DNA from: Azorinus chamasolen
Taxonomy: Eukaryota > Mollusca > Bivalvia > Cardiida > Solecurtidae
DNA length: 64,000 nt
NCBI GenBank assembly: GCA_963576725.1
Contig: OY755240.1
Span: 12,764,378 to 12,828,377 of the forward strand
Direction: 5' to 3'
Shown here: piece by piece, positions 10,871 through 22,400 of the stretch
How the letters are laid out: the number at the start of each line of letters is the position of its first letter
Numbering within the stretch: position 1 is the first letter of the stretch
Position numbers and translations under genes: made by a program
The notes under the pieces: generated by a model
Databases searched by the model: none
Seen by the model: only the letters and a program-made list of their open reading frames with translations
What the model was told of the DNA's origin: nothing

Positions 10871-12174
10871 ACAAGAGGGCCATGATGGCCCTGGTATCGC
10901 TCACCAGACAATCAGAAGAGAAGATTTGCACTATGTTTCTATAGAAATCTGGCCACCCCTGGGGCGATGCTAATTTTGACCCCAGGGGCATAATTTATAT
11001 AACTTTTGTAGAGGACCTGAACATGATGCTATGTGCCAATTATGAAAGCTGAGAACCTTCCAGTTTCAGAGGAGATTTTCAAAGTTTTTACTATATGTTT
11101 CAATAGAAATCTGGCCGACCCTGGGGCAGAGCCAATTTTGACCCAAATGGCATAATTTATATAACATTTGTAGAGGACCTAGAGATAATGATATGTGCCA
11201 AAGATGAAAGCTGAGAACCCTGTAGAATCAGAGAAGACTTTCAAAGTGTTCTTTGTATTGAAAACTGGCCACCCTTGGGGCAATTTTGACCTCCATTTGG
11301 AATATTATATATAATTTTATAGAACACCTTAATATGATGATATATGTCAACTATGAAAGCTGAAAAACTTCAAGTTTCAGAGAAGATTATCAAAGTTTTC
11401 ACTACATGTATATGTTTCTATAGAAGTCATGCCATCCCTGGAGCAGTACCAATTTTGACCCCAGGGGCATAATTTATGTAACTTTTATAGAGGACCTGAA
11501 CATTATGCTATTTACCAAATATGAAAGCTATGAACCTTCCAGTTTCAGAGAACATTTTAAATGTTTTCACTATGTTTTTATAGAAAACAAGGTACCCCTG
11601 GGGCTGGGCCAAATTCGACCCCAGGGACAAAATTTCTACAAATTTTGTAGAGGACCTGAACATGATGCCATGTGCCAAAGATGAAAGTTGAGAACCTTCC
11701 AGTTTCAGAGGAGAAGATTTGTCAACATTTTCACTACATATCTATAGAAATATGGCCGACACTGTGGCAGAGCCAGCTTTGACCCCAGTGACATACTTAA
11801 TATAACATTTGTAGAGAACCCACAGATGATGCTATGTGCCAAAGATGAAAGCTGAGAACCCTGTAGATTTAGAGAAGATTTTTAAAGTTTTCTCTGTATT
11901 GAAAACTGGCCATCCCTGGGGTAATTTTGATCCCCATGGGAATATTATATATAATTTTGTAGAGTACCTGAACAGTTTCAGAGGAGAAGATTATTAAAGT
12001 ATTCACTATATGTTTTTATAGAAAACTGACTGCCCCTTGGGCTGGGAACCCTTTAGATTCAGAGAGTTTTAAAGGTTCAAATTGTTGATGACGGGCGATA
12101 GGCACCGCACGCCGACGGATGATGGACAACTTAAAAGCTCACCCTGGGCACTTTGTGCTCTAGTGAGGTAAAAA
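10871..12174 (+). mobile_element. HINE/pearl-type element, GCTCACC-hairpin family
   Basis: Starts ACAAGAGGGCCATGATGGCC with GCTCACC just inside. The core is about seven units of roughly 170 bp, each with ATAGAAATCTGGCC, CAATTTTGACCCCAGGGGC and GTAGAGGACCT. The end is a hairpin at about 12136-12169 (AGCTCACCCTGGGC / GTGCTCTAGTGAGGT) plus AAAA. Where other HINEs have an ACGG microsatellite, this one has a GACGGGCGATAGGC-type stretch. Confidence 0.82.
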
Positions 12175-12252
12175 GCAATATAGTTTGTAGGTAGGTATCT
12201 GTTTGGAAAAGTACACTGATGAACAGTGTTCTCTTTGTGGTAAGCAAACACA

Positions 12253-12456
12253 TTAACGCATTACCTCATAGGCTATTTTAAGATACCTCTATGAATAAAT
12301 CTAGCGAACAGGAGCATTAATTAGAGAAAAGGAAAAAAAAAGAAGAATTTTGTCTGTTGAAACCATTGTGATAAATAGAGCATTTGCTCCTATGGGAGCA
12401 AATGCTCTATTTATCACAATGGTTTCACAAAGTGACTGTATGAGGGAATGGGTTAA
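12253..12456. mobile_element. MITE-A copy, complete
   Basis: TTAACGCATTACC... GAGGGAATGGGTTAA. The palindrome at 12359-12426 is 68 bp with apex GCTCCTATGGGAGC. Confidence 0.9.
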
Positions 12457-12521
12457 GTGTCATTGATGTCTGCAAACAAACTGATCCGGAGGATCAAAAT
12501 CACTGATGGAAGACGTCACAT

Positions 12522-12737
12522 TTAACTCTTTGCACGCTAAGTAATTTTTCGTCTGCAACAATTGTCGTCTGCTTCAATTCTTAAAGTAAAACTTTCTCTC
12601 ATTTTTTTGCAAAACATATGGTCAAGATGACAAACAGCTTGGATCCTGATGAGACGCCGCATTATGCGGCGTCTCATCTGGATCCAAACTGTTTGCATGG
12701 GTAATCACAGTTTCGCCACTAGCGTGCAAAGAGTTAA
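12522..12737. mobile_element. MITE-E reference copy
   Basis: The TTAA-flanked ends CTCTTTGCACGCTA and TAGCGTGCAAAGAG form a 14-bp perfect inverted repeat. The palindrome at 12631-12695 has arms CAAACAG.TTGGATCC and apex GACGCCGCATTATGCGGCGTC, unlike A to D. Two paired-position differences (C/T and T/A) fall in the arms just as in MITE-B. Confidence 0.92.
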
Positions 12738-13271
12738 AACTGTCTGACCGTGAACAGTTTCAAAGGGAGACAATTTAGCAAATGGCAAGGAAAATACAAT
12801 GGGAATGGGCATCTACTGTAGATCTACAAGTTAGATATCTATATTATTATTTCCATTACTACATTATTTCCATCCAATTCGATTTTCAAATCTTGCAACA
12901 TTTTGTTCTGATAATTTGGCGTTAACAGAATTTTTGATTTTGAAAAGTCTTAAGAATTTTAAGGTCTAGGACTTTTGGGGTTGGGCATCAATTTTTAATG
13001 CGTTTTTACTTTTTAACTCTTTTCATTTTTAGGTTTTTCCAAACAAAAATACGCACATGCATACATGCGTATGCCCAGGCACGCGCCTGAAGCATACATG
13101 TACATGTCTCTGTTACAATGAAGATCTAGTTCACTTCAAACTGTAACTTTTTTTTTTTAACTTTCCATTTGCATCTTTTACATCTGTAGATTTATCAACT
13201 GAAACAGGAATTATCTATAACTTATAAATGTAACTTAATATAAATTGCTACCATATAAACCACTTACTACC
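12738..13271. other. No gene seen
   Basis: AT-rich, with no coding or repeat signal beyond short homopolymers. Confidence 0.45.
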
Positions 13272-13418
13272 TTAACCCTTTCCCTCATATAAACACTTTT
13301 TAACGTCTTTGCAATCAGAGTTGACCCAGATCAGAATAAAAGAGCCATCTGATCAGAGTCTGCCCCGTTTACCAGTGCTAAAAACCCGTTTAACATGTCA
13401 TTATAAAATTTCAGTTAA
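13272..13418. mobile_element. MITE-B fragment
   Basis: TTAACCCTTTCCCTCATATAA on the left, then a decayed palindrome (GCAATCAGAGTTGACCC... TCTGCCCCGTTTACC). The right end is truncated near the next MITE-A. Confidence 0.7.
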
Positions 13419-13639
13419 CCCATTCCTGCATATTGACACCTTTTGATGCTTCTGTAAAAGTCACTTTGTGAAACCATTGTGATAAATAGAGCATTTGCTC
13501 CTACAGGAGCAAATGCTCTATTTATCAGTGGTTTCAAACTACAAAATATTAAATTTTTCCATTTCTCTAGTTTATGCTTCTTTTCGGTAGATTTATTAAG
13601 AGGTTGGGTCTAAAAATAGCCTAAGTGGGAATGGGTTAA
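13415..13639. mobile_element. MITE-A copy, complete
   Basis: TTAACCCATTCCTGC... TGGGAATGGGTTAA. The palindrome at 13470-13535 has a small deletion in one arm (TTTATCAGTGG). Confidence 0.88.
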
Positions 13640-14584
13640 TGAATATTTATGATGTCATTATGTCTTATATCAATGGTTAGATGTAGCAGTTGATCTACGC
13701 ATTTTGCAGAGCTTACATGATGGTTTTCATATAACAGAGCTAAAAAGTGATGAATTATTTATTTCACATTACTACCACAGAAGGAATTTGTCCTTTTACA
13801 TTCACGATATAAACACCATTTCAGAGTAGATCCGGATCACATGGATCCCGAAGGAACGGTCTCATCAGAGTCTGCTTAGTTTGCTAAGAAACCGTAAACT
13901 GTATAACTGTGTAAACTGTATAACTGTATAACTGTGTAAGAGAAGAGTTGTTTGTGTGAAACCTTAGAAACCAACCATGTCCGCCACACACTGAATCTAT
14001 TGTAAAAATAAATTGTGTACACCCGTCACTACGGGGCATACTCATAGTACATGTAGATAAATATCTCACACAATGGACATTCTTTTCACTCTTTAAACTA
14101 ACACATGTCAACTATGGTTGTGAAAAGTCAATTAATATTCAGAGTGTTGTTCTGAAATCAGAGATTGACCGAATGTGTCCGTTGATCCCAATGTAAGCGA
14201 TGAATGTTAATTTTAATCTCTTTAAAGGTCAGCAGTTTTCTAAAGCTTTAGCATTATTTAGATACAATTAATATAAAATATTTATCTGAATATATATATT
14301 AACTGTTAGAAAATGAACTGTAAGCATTAATGATAAGAATATATGTACACCTATTGGTGTTCACTGATTAATGGACAGAGCATAACAAAGAGTTTCTAAT
14401 AAAAGACAAGACAGTATCAGAAAAATAACAAGAACAAATGCTAGTTGGTTGTTATTTAAAATTAGATTTATTTCATTACATATTATAAATGGTCAGCAAA
14501 AGATAAAAAAAATCAACCAAAGAAAGTCATGGCCAACTTCTAAGACACCTGACTTCTAAGATTATTGCATGAAAATCCTTCAAA
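13640..14584. other. No gene; MITE-B scrap and 17-bp repeats
   Basis: A worn MITE-B piece lies at about 13800-13882. A short tandem array of GTAAACTGTATAACTGT-like units runs from about 13893 to 13938. No gene is visible in the remainder. Confidence 0.5.
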
Positions 14585-14831
14585 TTAACCCTTTCCTTCA
14601 TATAAAGATATTTTCACCTGTTTGCAAACAGAGTAGACCCAGATCAGATGTTCAGCCGTCTGATCTGGGTCTGTTCTGTATACTTATGAAATAAAATAGA
14701 TCTGATTCTACAGTTCCAGCCAATACTAACAAATCCTGTGCATACATGTATATGCCATTACAAAAATACTGCTAATTAATATTCATGATGTCATCATTTC
14801 TTCCATGAATATTAAGTAGGGAAAGGGTTAA
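14585..14831. mobile_element. MITE-B copy, complete, short apex
   Basis: TTAACCCTTTCCTTC... GTAGGGAAAGGGTTAA. The palindrome apex is replaced by GTTCAGCC, but the arms GCAAACAGAGTAGACCCAGA and the complement remain recognisable. Confidence 0.85.
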
Positions 14832-14849
14832 AACACAAACTGTTTTACG

Positions 14850-15056
14850 GTAATCCTTTACCTGGTGTCTTTGCAAACAGAGTAGAGCCAGATCAAACAG
14901 CTACAGTAACGTTTATTGGTCATAGTAGAAAATATAGAATCACATCTTTATTATTTCACAAGCAAACACAGCAGACCGAGATCAAATGACTCCTACAGGA
15001 GCCATCTGATCTGTCTACTCTGTTTGCAAAGGCTTATTTATGGAGTAAAGGGTTAA
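14850..15056. mobile_element. MITE-B, apparently two overlapping copies
   Basis: A first left arm (GCAAACAGAGTAGAGCC, about 14873) is followed by a full palindrome at 14962-15027 with centre ACTCCTACAGGAGC. The right end is GGAGTAAAGGGTTAA. Confidence 0.75.
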
Positions 15057-15245
15057 CACTCTACCTAAAATGAAGTCTTTTTCACATCTTTGCAAACAGA
15101 GTAGGCCTAGGTCAGATGGCTCCTGCAGGACGTGTCTGATCAAGGTCTGCTCTGTTTGCTAATGTATAATATACACCTGATTCTATGGTTTCTCCTAAAG
15201 TAAAAGAATCATGTGTTCATATGCAATTATAAAAACAATCATGTT
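15053..15245. mobile_element. MITE-B copy
   Basis: Shares the TTAA at 15053-15056 with the preceding copy. The palindrome at 15092-15159 has centre GGCTCCTGCAGGACG. Confidence 0.75.
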
Positions 15246-15452
15246 ATCCCTTTACTCCATGAATATTAATGTAAGAAATAATGTCATCATGAATATTAAT
15301 TAGATTAAATTTTAAAATAGTATATGTACATGGACACAGGACATGACAAATACTTTAGAATCATATATCTATATCATAAGCAAACAGAGCAGACCCAGAT
15401 CAGACGGCTCCTATAGAAAGGAGAAAGGCGTATTTATAGAGTAAAGGGTAAG
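15245..15452. mobile_element. MITE-B copy, right arm deleted
   Basis: TTATCCCTTTACTCC at the left and GGAGAAAGGCG... GAGTAAAGGGTAA at the right. The palindrome stops at the apex GGCTCCTATAG. Confidence 0.75.
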
Positions 15453-15806
15453 TTCTTATATGGATATTCATGTGGGATAGAGTTCATCAAGGCTTTTGTT
15501 TGAGTAAGTGCTGTCAAACCAAAACTTCCCTTGAAAAGTTTATATTGTAAAAATCAAGACAATAAATATTCATGATGTCATTATTTCTTACGTGAACAGG
15601 TAAATGGTTAACACAAAGTTGTGCATGCAGTGTCATTCACTGGTAGACTCATTGGTTAAAAAGTATTCTAATTTCTTGCAGAACATTCATACTCTCTAAC
15701 TAAAAGCTGTGCATGGACTCTTAGTTAGAAAGAACTTCTGAATTCAAGGGGTTGAAAACTGATGATTATTTCTAGCCCTAATGCTGAATGAAAATTGTTC
15801 TGCTAA
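15453..15806. other. No gene; MITE-B interior remnant
   Basis: AAATATTCATGATGTCATTATTTCTTACG near 15565-15612 is a MITE-B flank ending in ATGGTTAA. The rest is uninformative. Confidence 0.45.
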
Positions 15807-15949
15807 TTAATCCTTTACATGATAGTCTAACCTTATTATGCCTTTGCAAGCAGGGTAGACCAAGATCAGATGGCTTCTGCACTTGCTGTCAAATTTAGGT
15901 TTGTTCTCCTTGCTTATGGATTCATCCATTTCTGCCATGACCAAATAAG
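15807..15949. mobile_element. MITE-B fragment
   Basis: TTAATCCTTTACATG... GCAAGCAGGGTAGACC is cut by the MITE-C that follows. Confidence 0.6.
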
Positions 15950-16096
15950 GCAGGTGGCTGCTTAAAGCAAGGTGAAAGTAGAACAGAACGCTCCTATAGG
16001 AGCGTTCTGTTTTGCTTTCACCTTGCTTTAAGCAGCCACCTGCCCTAAATACCAACTAATTAACACAATTTAGTGGCCGTTATACAGGTTTTACTG
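15950..16096. mobile_element. MITE-C copy, left end missing
   Basis: The 95-bp palindrome at 15950-16044 (GGCAGGTGGCTGCTTAAAGC arms, centre GCTCCTATAGGAGC) is followed by CAATTTAGTGGCCGTTATAC and GGTTTTACTG, then TA. Confidence 0.88.
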
Positions 16097-16099
16097 TAC

Positions 16100-16264
16100 A
16101 TTCATTTGTATAATGGCATATGAACACAGGAAGTTTTGGCCATGGAAGAAACTACAGCCATATCTATATTATTCCATAAGCAAATAAAGTACTGGAGCTG
16201 TCTGATCTGGGTCTACTCTGTTTGCAAAGGTGTAGAAAGGCGTATTTATGGAGTAGAGGATTAA
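16100..16264. mobile_element. MITE-B right half
   Basis: Contains GGCATATGAACACAGGA and GTTTTGGCCATGG, a reduced palindrome, and GGAGTAGAGGATTAA at the end. Confidence 0.7.
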
Positions 16265-16307
16265 ATGTAAAGCGTTAATCTGAAGATCATGCATAAACAT
16301 TTATTAA

Positions 16308-16475
16308 TTATTTATTTAAACTGGTATTTTCCGCTCCTTTGGATATTTCACTGTCTCTGGAGAAGTTAGCACTATTTGCAATGTCTGTAGTTATTTCCTG
16401 TGTGACGTCATTATTGCCTAACTGAAGCAGCGATGGAAGGTACTCTTGCAGGTACGGAATCCCTCCAAACACAAC
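16308..16475 (-). CDS. RMND1: RMND1 last exon
   Basis: The acceptor is TTTTCAG before GTTGTG. It encodes VVFGGIPYLQEYLPSLLQL, then a polar 37-residue tail ending TSLNK and TAA. It completes the C-terminal membrane segment begun in the previous exon. The tail is acidic and Asn/Ser-rich and has no counterpart in the human protein that I recall. Confidence 0.88.
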   Translation of the reverse strand, partial: VVFGGIPYLQEYLPSLLQLGNNDVTQEITTDIANSANFSRDSEISKGAENTSLNK

Positions 16476-19400
16476 CTGAAAACATAGAGACAAACCACAT
16501 TGTTACTGACAGATAAACAAGTTGGCTTGACTCTTTATGTCATATACACATCTTTTCAGGCCCTTACAAACAAAGTACAGTAAAACCTCTCTATAACGGC
16601 CACTAAATTACATCAAGTATTTTGTGTTAAAGGCAGGTGGCTGCTTAAAACAAGGTGAAAGTAAAACAGAACGCTCCTATAGGAGCGTTCTGTTTTACTT
16701 TCACCTTGCTTTAAGTGGCCATCTGCCCTAAATACCAAATAATTAACACAATTTAGTGGTCATTATAGAGAGGTTTTACTGCAGACCCAGATCAGATGCC
16801 TCCTGTAGTTGTCTGACGGGCAGACAGTCCCATGTCCATATGCCATTAGAAAAAATAAGCAAAATATTCACAATGTCAGTATTTCTTACATTAATATTCA
16901 TGAAGTAAAGGGTTAATCCTTTCCCTAATATAAAGACCTTTTCACGACTTTACAAACACAGTTGACCCAGATCAGACAGGTCTTATAGGAGCTGTCTGAT
17001 CTAGGTCTGCTCATTTTGTTTAAGACATAGCTCTGACACTTCAATATTTGAAGGATCCGTCTGATCTAGGACTACTCTGTTTGCAAAGACATGAAAAAAT
17101 TGTATGAAGGAAAGGCTAACCCTTGCATTTGCAAACAGAGAAGACCCAGGTCAGATGGCTCATATATGCTCAGTTTGCTTACGAAATTATATAGATCTGA
17201 TTCTACAGTTTCTACTGAGGCCAAAACTATTATAACAAAATTATCTACCGGTAATTAATATTCAAGACTTTATTATTTCTTACATGGATATACATGGAGG
17301 AAATGGCCCTTTCCTCCATAGGCTATTTTTAGGCCAAACCACTTTAAATCTACCGAAAAAGAGCATAACTAGAGAAAAGGAAAATTTTAGAATTTTGTAG
17401 TTTGAAACCATTGTGATAAATATAGCATTTGCTCCTATAGGAGCAAATGCTCTATTTATCACAATGGTTTCAACAGGTGATTTTACAGAGGCATAGAAAG
17501 GGCGTATTTATGGAGGAAAGGGTTAAGTATCATCCTCTTTTCACCCTTTCCATGACAGAGATGCCTTTTCACACCATTGCAGATTGTATCTGTACTCGAT
17601 TTGCTTATGGAATTGTATACGGTAGATCTGATTCCAAAGTTTCATCCAAAGCCAAAAAATCCTGTCCTCATATGTCATTGAATAAATTTGCGAATAAATA
17701 ATCATAATTTTATTTCTTACATGAATATACATGCGGTCGAGGGTTAAAGGCTCCCATATTAACCAATTACAGTAGAACCCCTCTAATGCGACCACTTAAT
17801 GAATAAACATCGGCGTCTCTGTAAGCAAGTGGTTGCTTAATGCAGGACAAAAGTAATGCAGAAAGCTAGAGCTTTCTGCATTACTTTTGTCTTGCATTAA
17901 GCTACCACCTGCATCTAGCACCCAGAAGTATACTTCTTTTAGGTGGTCGACTTAGCAGAGTTTTACTGTATATAAATGACATCATGAATATTAATGAATT
18001 AATCTATTATAACAACACATTGACGGTGATAGTGTAAGTGATAGCCATGACAGAAACTAGAATTATATTTATACCATGAGCAAACAGAGCAGACCCTGTT
18101 CAGAGGAGCCATCTGATCTGGGTTTACTTTGTTTGCAAAGGCGTAGAAAGGCGTGTTTATGGAGTAAAGGGTTAAGAGTTCACTTAAGAGAGTTTCTACT
18201 GTACATGTACATAGTTAGACGTACCTCGATCAAGATTAAAACAGACGTACCTCAATCAAGATTAAAACAGACGTACCTCAATCAAGATTAAAGCTATTAT
18301 CACTAAATTACGTCAAATATTTTGTGTTAAAGGCAGGTGGCTGCTTAAAGCAAGTTGAAAGTAAAACAGAACGCTCCTTTAGGAGCGTTCTGTTTTACTT
18401 TCACCTTGCTTTAAGCAGCCACCTATCCTAAATACCAACTAATTAACACAATTTAGTAATCGTTATAGAGAGGTATTACTGTACATAGTTAGACTTACCT
18501 CAATCAAGATTAAAGCTATTATGACTTTTTCCAGGAATACATGCTTTGCATCATTATGCTGGTTACACAGTAGCTCTAGGAAATCTGAACAGTAGTTCAA
18601 CCTCTCATTGAAAACCTGCAAATATAATTTTGAAACATTTCAACTGTAATTATATAAGATATTGAAATTAAGTTTCACTCAAAATAAGTTTGATTAAGAA
18701 ATACATGTACCAAGATGCAGACAAGAGGCATACTGATTTGTTGTCGAGCCCACTTGCAGTGAGCTCGACATAGTCGCCACAATGTCTTTGCATGGTGGGT
18801 GTATGTTAGTGCGTGCGTGCATGCGTGAGTGTATGCGTCCGGTCCTGTCCGGGCTCTTAATCAGAACTCCATGGATGGATTGTGAAATGACAAGGCATAA
18901 ATGTTTCTCTAGAATGTACGGCGTGTCATGTGAAAAAAAAAATGTCAGTAGCTGGAAGGTCAAGGTCATACTTAGAGGTCAAAGGTCAAAAACCTGTATT
19001 TTTTTGCTTGTCCGGGCTTGAACTCAGAACTCCATGGACGGATTGTAAAATGACTAGGTATAAATGTTCCTCTAGAAGGTATGGCGTATCGCACGAAAAA
19101 ACCAGGTCAGTAACTGAAAGGTCAAGGTCATACTTAGAGGTCAAAGGTCAAAAACATGTATTGTTTTGCTTGTCAGGGAGGTCAAAAGCACAAACTCCTA
19201 AGGAGCAAATACTCTATTTATCACAATGGTTTCAAAAAGTGACTTTTATAGAGGCGTCAAAAGGTGTCAATATGAGGGAATGCGTTATGATGTTTCACTT
19301 TCAAAAAGGCAAACAAACAATCTTAGACTAGCGAAAGATGTCACATACCAGAATTCTCAGGCGTATATTGTAGTAGTCAGTGAGAGCCTTGTACAATCCC

Positions 19401-22400
19401 TCCAAATCCTCTCTCTCCCAGTACAGGTCAGGTGTGTCCAGTAAGTCAGATTCTAGATTTATCTCATGCCTAAAATAATACATGTATACAAAATAAACTA
19501 GTGCAATTGAATTACTTCATGCAAATGACAGTTTAGACAGATCTTGTAAGAGTCTCATCAGTGTCTGCTCTGTTTGCTAATGGAATTATATACATAGAGG
19601 ATCTTACATGAGTGTTCTTGATTATTGGATTTATTAAATGAGTCTTTTTAAAATGATAAAAAAACGAGCTTTAACGAATTTAATAAACACGCTATTTATA
19701 ACATAACACACACAAATGTTATTTGCAGCCAATATTTCAGCAGTAACGTGGATTGTTATAAATTCTCCTTACATATAGAAATGATGAATGAAAGGTGTTA
19801 TTAGGTTCGCTAGGTAACTGGGACAAAGTAGGTCCAATTTTTCCAACTTTTTTTTAACTTACTGTCATATCAACCAGGATCTAATTCAGACCTCTCTGGT
19901 ATTCAATTTAACTGTGATAGTTTATGATACAAAAACATACAGAAACACGTAAAAATAAATTTTGAGTTACAGTTTTGACATACATAGTTACAAACACGTC
20001 ACATTATGACGTCATTGTACACAACATGTGTCTATGTAAAGCGCGCCATTTACATGAAGCCCCACATACAGTCGCCAACACGTCCGACACTCACTGTCAA
20101 TGGGATTCGAAATGCGCCTTCGTTTTGGTATATTAAGCCCTTCATTAGTGCTGTATGTATACACATGGACATTTCCACCGAGAAAAAAATCTCGATTCAA
20201 GTTCAGTGAAAATGTTTGAAATGGACAAAAGATTCAGTACGAACTGCTGCATAAAATGTGTTGGAACAGGAAGAAGATTTTCGCGATCAGCTGAGTATAG
20301 CATATTTGAAATATGTTTGTGCTGTGCTGGATTCAGATGACTATAGTTGTTGATTGACGGGATATTTTTATGAGTAGAAATCTGCATAAACAAAAGGACA
20401 AGCGGTGAAGAAAAGGCAAAGTTGTGGAGGCATTTTCTATGTAGAATGGATTGTATGGGTCAGAGTACTTAGCTGGTAGGTCTTTTTTGGCATACATTTT
20501 GTATATAATTACTGACAGCGATTACAATTTGTATTATTTTATCGAAATTAAGGCGCAAGTGCCAACAGTCCTTTGCCATCTATCGTGACTCAATCGTTGA
20601 CAGGTAGGTCACCGTCCGTCAGTTTGTTTGTTTTGACAGCGCGTATGAATACAGTTCAGTCGTTCGAATTTATTCACTAGTGAATATATGCCCATGATTA
20701 TCAAAAAATAAATGATAGTGTTACGTCACGCTGAAGCCACGAGTTATGTTATAAATATATATCTGATTCTACAGTTTGTGCCTTGAGTACAATTACCTTT
20801 ATAAAAACAACAGGTAAGTAATATCCACAATGTCATAATTTCTTACATGAATACAGTAAAACCTCTCCATAACGGCCACTAAAATGAGTTAATTTGTTGG
20901 AATTTAGGTCAGGTGGCTGCTGAAAGCAAAGTGAAAGTAAAACAGAACGCTCCTATAGGAGCGTTCTGTTTTACTTTCGCTTTGCTTTCAGCAGCCACCA
21001 GCCTTTAACACAAAATACTTGATGTAATTTAGTGGCCGTTATAGAGAGGTTTTACTGTATTCAAAGCAAAAGTTTGCAAATAAGTTTGCAAATACAAACA
21101 ATTCTTACCTTAGGAGAAACACTTCTCCCCTGTTTTTATTGATGTCTGTAATTACCATCCTTGATGGTGTGCCATCTCGCAGTTTCTATAAGAATAATAA
21201 GAATATCATAGGAGAAGCTTCAATGAATTGTGAACAACTTAGCTTTTTGCAAGGAAAATAATTTTAACCCTTCTCTTGCTGAATTTTAAAATACATTTCT
21301 CCTTCTTTACACATGCCCTGTTGTATAATTACATATACCTTCACTGTGTACAAGTATTTCGCTGTGCAATCAATGCTGTGGAGTGCACTGGTTGCACAAT
21401 CAACTTGTAAATAGTGCAGACTCTGATGAGACAGCTCCTGCAGGAGCTGTCTCATCTGGGTCTTCACTATTTACAGGTATGTATATTGACGTGAATAGCA
21501 AGCGAAGGGTTAATACTGAAAGTTGATTATTCATTCATTTCTCTTAACTCTTTACTCCATGAATATTCATGAAAGAAATAATTACATCATAAATATTAAT
21601 TAGATTTATTGTTATAATAGCACATAGAGACAGGAGGTTTTGGCCATGGCAGAAACAGTAGAATCATATCTATATCATAAGCAAACAGAGCAGACTCTGA
21701 TCAGACAGTTCTTTCCTGCAGGGGCTGTCTGATTCAACTCTGTTAACGCTTTACACCATGAATATTCATGCAAGAAATAATTACATCATGAATATTAATT
21801 AGATTGTTATATTAGCACAAGGTCATAGGCATTTTTGGACGTGGTAGAAACTGTAGAATTATATCTATACTATATCATAAGCAAACACAGCAGATCCTGA
21901 TTAGACAACTCCCACAATAGCCATCTGATCTGGGTCTACTCCGTTTGCAAAAGCTTAGACATGCATAGAAAGGTGTTAACTTTCCTTAATGAACTCTATT
22001 TGCAAAGGATTTATACAGTAAAGGGTCAACATTTTCCCATCTAAACACCCGAGCTGTAGGTATGAGGAGTACTAAATCTCTAATGTCTCAGGCAAAAGTT
22101 TACAGTTATTCATTAACCCTAATCTCCATAGAAACACCTTCTTACGCTTTTGCAAACAGAGTAAACCCAAATCAGACAGCTCCAATAATGGAATATGAAC
22201 ACACGATGTTTTTGCTCAGCCATATCTATATTATACCATAAGCAAACCACTGGATATCCTGATCAGACAGCTTATACCACAGGTCATGTGCCTGGCACCT
22301 GTGCCTCCTACAGGAGCTGTCTGACCTGGATCTACTGTTTGCAAAGGAATGAAAAAAAGTGTTTACATGTATATGGGGGAAAGGGTTAATATTCAGAATA

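Noticed and set aside
14585..17526. CRISPR-like regular palindromic repeats
   Set aside because: Spacing is irregular, each unit is a TTAA-flanked MITE, and the host gene is eukaryotic with introns.
20006..20393. Four overlapping 60-80-codon ORFs
   Set aside because: Mutual shadows on both strands without motif or splice evidence.
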